Part shown: in pieces, positions 63,733-64,000 of the stretch
How positions within the stretch are numbered: position 1 is the first letter of the stretch
How the letters are laid out: every line of letters starts with the position of its first letter
Assembly (NCBI RefSeq): GCF_023715345.1
Contig: NZ_JAMBNY010000001.1
Location: 806,001 to 870,000, forward strand
Reading direction: 5' to 3'
DNA: 64,000 nucleotides
DNA from: Paenibacillus camelliae
Lineage (GTDB): Bacteria; Bacillota; Bacilli; Paenibacillales; Paenibacillaceae
Position numbers and translations under genes: made by a program
Notes under the pieces: model-generated
Database searches by the model: none
Told to the model about the DNA's origin: nothing
What the model saw: only the letters and a program-made list of their open reading frames with translations

Positions 63733-63770
63733 AAAAGGCGAGTGCAGCTCAATCTGCACTCGCCTTTTTT
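63733..63770. terminator. terminator after pgpA
   Basis: A 15-base perfect stem, AAAAGGCGAGTGCAG (63733-63747) with CTGCACTCGCCTTTT (63754-63768), is followed by TT. The A-run and T-run make it usable from both sides. Confidence 0.85.
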
Positions 63771-63816
63771 GAAAAAGCATAGATCAATATCAATATGTAC
63801 ACTCGTTTCGCTCGAT

Positions 63817-64000
63817 CATTCATTTATGATATAACGTATTAGCCCTTCGCAGTCATTCTTCTTCTGTAAAAGACCTTTCTCCTGTAAATGATCCAAATGT
63901 GCGATCGTTTCCGTTAAAGCAAAGCGCATATTATGAGGCTGTTCACGCAAATGCTTGCCGAATAGCCACTCGCAGCACGTGAAGGAATCCACCGCGCGCT
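63817..64000 (-). CDS. MBL-fold-type protein, C-terminal part (partial)
   Basis: The last 60 codons of a gene entering from beyond the window edge. They read ...CCEWLFGKHLREQPHNM then RFALTETIAHLDHLQEKGLL and end RYIINE. The helical segment TETIAHLDHLQEKGLL looks like the C-terminal winged helix found in some MBL-fold metallohydrolases of Bacillales. The catalytic part is outside the window, so the family is tentative. Confidence 0.5.

Overview
The window looks like a chromosomal segment of an endospore-forming Firmicute of the Paenibacillus type. The reasons are a SpoVID-like coat protein, a GerA/GerB/GerC receptor, GerM, LonB, a fused cobA-hemD gene and T-box control of valS. The backbone order tig-clpP-clpX-ispG-lonB-lonA-ysxC-hem operon-spoVID-valS-folC-(SPOR protein) closely follows the Bacillus arrangement, with speD, clpP, ispG and murC placed within it. 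No insertion sequences, phage genes or CRISPR arrays were seen.

Region 1 (1-31 kb, almost all on the minus strand) is housekeeping. Read in the direction of transcription it runs from a helical repeat protein and trigger factor, through ClpP/ClpX, IspG, the two Lon proteases and the GTPase YsxC, to SpeD. It then passes the tetrapyrrole operon hemA-hemX-precorrin-2 dehydrogenase-hemC-cobA/hemD-hemB-hemL, a pseudouridine synthase, SpoVID, valS-folC-murC, a SPOR-domain protein and a partial DUF4321 gene. Regulatory signals include a T-box leader at valS, a PerR-like box at hemA, a folded candidate RNA leader at speD, a long inverted repeat in front of lonB and a sigma-E-like promoter at the SPOR gene.

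Region 2 (31.2-45.7 kb) is accessory carbon metabolism beginning right after a tRNA-Arg(TCT) gene. A YesM/YesN-type two-component system, two LplB/LplC-type permeases and a lipoprotein binding protein face a cytoplasmic GH51 arabinofuranosidase. A perfect cre-type palindrome lies between them. Next come an IclR regulator and three genes that fit a non-phosphorylating oxidative pentose route: a YjhG-type pentonate dehydratase, an FAH-family 2-keto-3-deoxypentonate dehydratase and a 2-oxoglutarate semialdehyde dehydrogenase. Two near-identical palindromes, one before iclR and one before the catabolic genes, are the likely IclR operators.

Region 3 (45.8-64 kb) holds a ger receptor operon, an ECF sigma/RskA-type anti-sigma pair, a NEW3-domain protein with an ABC exporter, a MocR regulator with the PLP lysine replaced by arginine facing a flavin-binding protein gene, a GNAT, a P-loop kinase, a small unknown gene and a full-length asparagine synthetase. 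It ends with gerM-rph-rdgB, pgpA and the C-terminus of a probable MBL-fold protein.
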